A DNA stretch of 64,000 nucleotides, taken from assembly GCF_040954835.1 (NCBI RefSeq), contig NC_090711.1, forward strand, positions 2,239,501 to 2,303,500, read 5' to 3'. The notes under the pieces were generated by a model. It saw only the letters and a list, made by a program, of their open reading frames with translations. It had not been told where the DNA came from and did no database searches. This document shows positions 62,606 to 64,000 of this stretch, in pieces. Positions within the stretch are counted from its first letter, which is position 1. Each line of letters starts with the position of its first letter. The position numbers and the translations under genes are program-made. This stretch comes from Lepisosteus oculatus. Lineage: Eukaryota; Chordata; Actinopteri; Semionotiformes; Lepisosteidae.

Positions 62606-64000
62606 TACAGCTTGTATGAAATCCATTACTGCTTAAAACAGATGTCCCACTCATCTTTTCTTCGAGCCCTCCAGGTATAATACCATATATAGGATCAATA
62701 ATTCCTATTTAAAGTAAAATGGAATGTCATTTCTCCAGGCCAGTTACAACACAGAGGGACCTGGTTTTCCCTGTGGGTGAACTAGCCCATATAATCCTTT
62801 AATAATGGAGTGGTATGTTAACCACAGGGAAAACTAGGTACTTAATTATTTTGACTTCGCTGTGCCGGCACACGTTCTGAGGAGCGTGTCTGGTGCTGAC
62901 TGAGCTTGCCGGCCAGGCTGGAGGCCGGTTGTCCTCACGCTGCCGGCGGGGAGAGGGAGAATCCGCCAGGACGCACACCGCAGCCGCCTGGCACGGGCGC
63001 ACGCCCCAGGGAGGGGGGGAGGCGCCGCAGGGATGAGGCAGGCCGCCTCTAGATTTGGGAGTACCGTCCCAGAATAGCAACGGAGCCGGGAGAGATGAAG
63101 GGGAGAGCGGCGAAGCCACAGGCTGCTCCCGCCCAGAGCGGCTCCTCTGGGATCTGTCCTGCGGCTGGAGAGAGCTCCCTCCCCGATGCTGCAGGGAACT
63201 CGCCCCCCTTCCCAGTTTCCGTAGAGCTTGGCATTCCAGAGGCCGGGGCTCTGGGGCAGGGAGGAGGGTGGGTGGATAACGGTGGGCCTTTCCTTCCCTA
63301 CAGGTGTCCTGCAAAAGCCAAAGCCCTTTGATCCGGGGCTGCGTTCACCGAAGGGCAGAAACAAGAGCAGGCAGGAGGCGGGAGCCTGGCCGCTCCAGGG
63401 CTTCTCGCTGTCGCCCCCCTGTGGAGCTGCGTGCGCTCGGGCAGGACTTCGGGATGAGCGATCTTCGGCCTGCCAGGTGGAGGCGCACTGCAGCAGCGGA
63501 GACTCCCGCTGGCGCCGCTCCCGCGGGGCTGTGTCCTGATTAGAGGGTTGCGATGATCTGAAGAGATGACTGCACTGCGAGGGGGGACGCCAGCTCCACA
63601 GCTCTGTGAAAAGACAGGATTTAACCACGTACCGTTCGTTACCCACAGGGGCCACATTCATGACTTAACCGGGGAGACATTAGTGCAATCAATCGCCGCT
63701 CCTTGGTTTGCGGAAATGCTGACTTGCCTGCCTGCTGTTGCGCGGCGCCTCTCAAAAGGGCAGCTTTCAAGCCGGTTTTGCATCGTTTTTCTCGGAATGT
63801 CCTGCAGTAAATCATTTGGGGTGGAGCCCCACGCAGCGGCAGGACACACAACCTTTACACAACAACCCCGGCCCTCGGGGACAGCCCCCCACCTCACAGT
63901 CAGACACCTACAATTAGAGACGCCCGGGACTCCCAGTCTCCGCGCAATTACCTCCTCTGTAGACGAGGCAGGTGGGATGAAAGTTAAGAACCAAAATAGA
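62606..64000. other. Window end, GC/CpG-rich block, no gene assigned
   Basis: A CpG-rich block spans about 62860-63560. A 271-residue minus-strand frame (62846-63661) and overlapping frames on the other strand exist, but no domain, homologue or clear splice signal is visible. The block could be the promoter of the next gene outside the window. Confidence 0.35.

Overview
This is vertebrate nuclear DNA: split genes with GT-AG introns, poly(A) signals, CpG-rich promoters, microsatellites and SINEs. The five genes are single-copy orthologues of a human chromosome 20q13 block. SINEs with fish-type architecture (a 5S rRNA-derived family and tRNA-headed families) point to a ray-finned fish. A slowly evolving non-teleost such as a gar would fit, but the species is inference. 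I see no prokaryotic, viral or plasmid gene.

Layout. (1) 32-4359 (+): last seven coding exons of SLC12A5 (KCC2, the neuronal K-Cl cotransporter), followed by about 10.7 kb of 3' UTR/intergenic DNA. (2) 15811-26946 (-): NCOA5 in ten coding exons, tail-to-tail with SLC12A5. The first three exons encode a complete RRM that I do not recall in the canonical human protein. (3) 32478-33656 (-): NEURL2, two coding exons, NHR domain plus SOCS box. (4) 35171-43414 (+): CTSA (cathepsin A/protective protein), 14 coding exons, complete, head-to-head with NEURL2. The shared upstream region holds four CLEAR-like E-boxes next to a putative CTSA 5' UTR exon. (5) 47147-56875 (-): PLTP (phospholipid transfer protein), 15 coding exons, complete, tail-to-tail with CTSA. 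From 56876 to 64000 I find only promoter-like sequence, simple repeats and SINEs.

Exon borders were assigned by eye. They come from homology to the human proteins as I remember them, plus splice consensus and codon phase; every reading frame closes. Assembled lengths are SLC12A5 258 aa (partial), NCOA5 683 or 694 aa, NEURL2 269 aa, CTSA 472 aa and PLTP 489 aa.

The genes do not form a pathway, but NEURL2-CTSA-PLTP is a conserved cluster. In human the same two blocks (NEURL2-CTSA-PLTP and SLC12A5-NCOA5) lie in the opposite order, separated by PCIF1, ZNF335 and MMP9. I found no wholly new system. The most interesting items are the RRM on NCOA5, the CLEAR-like cluster, the splice-site-rich minisatellite in NCOA5 and the 5S-derived SINEs.
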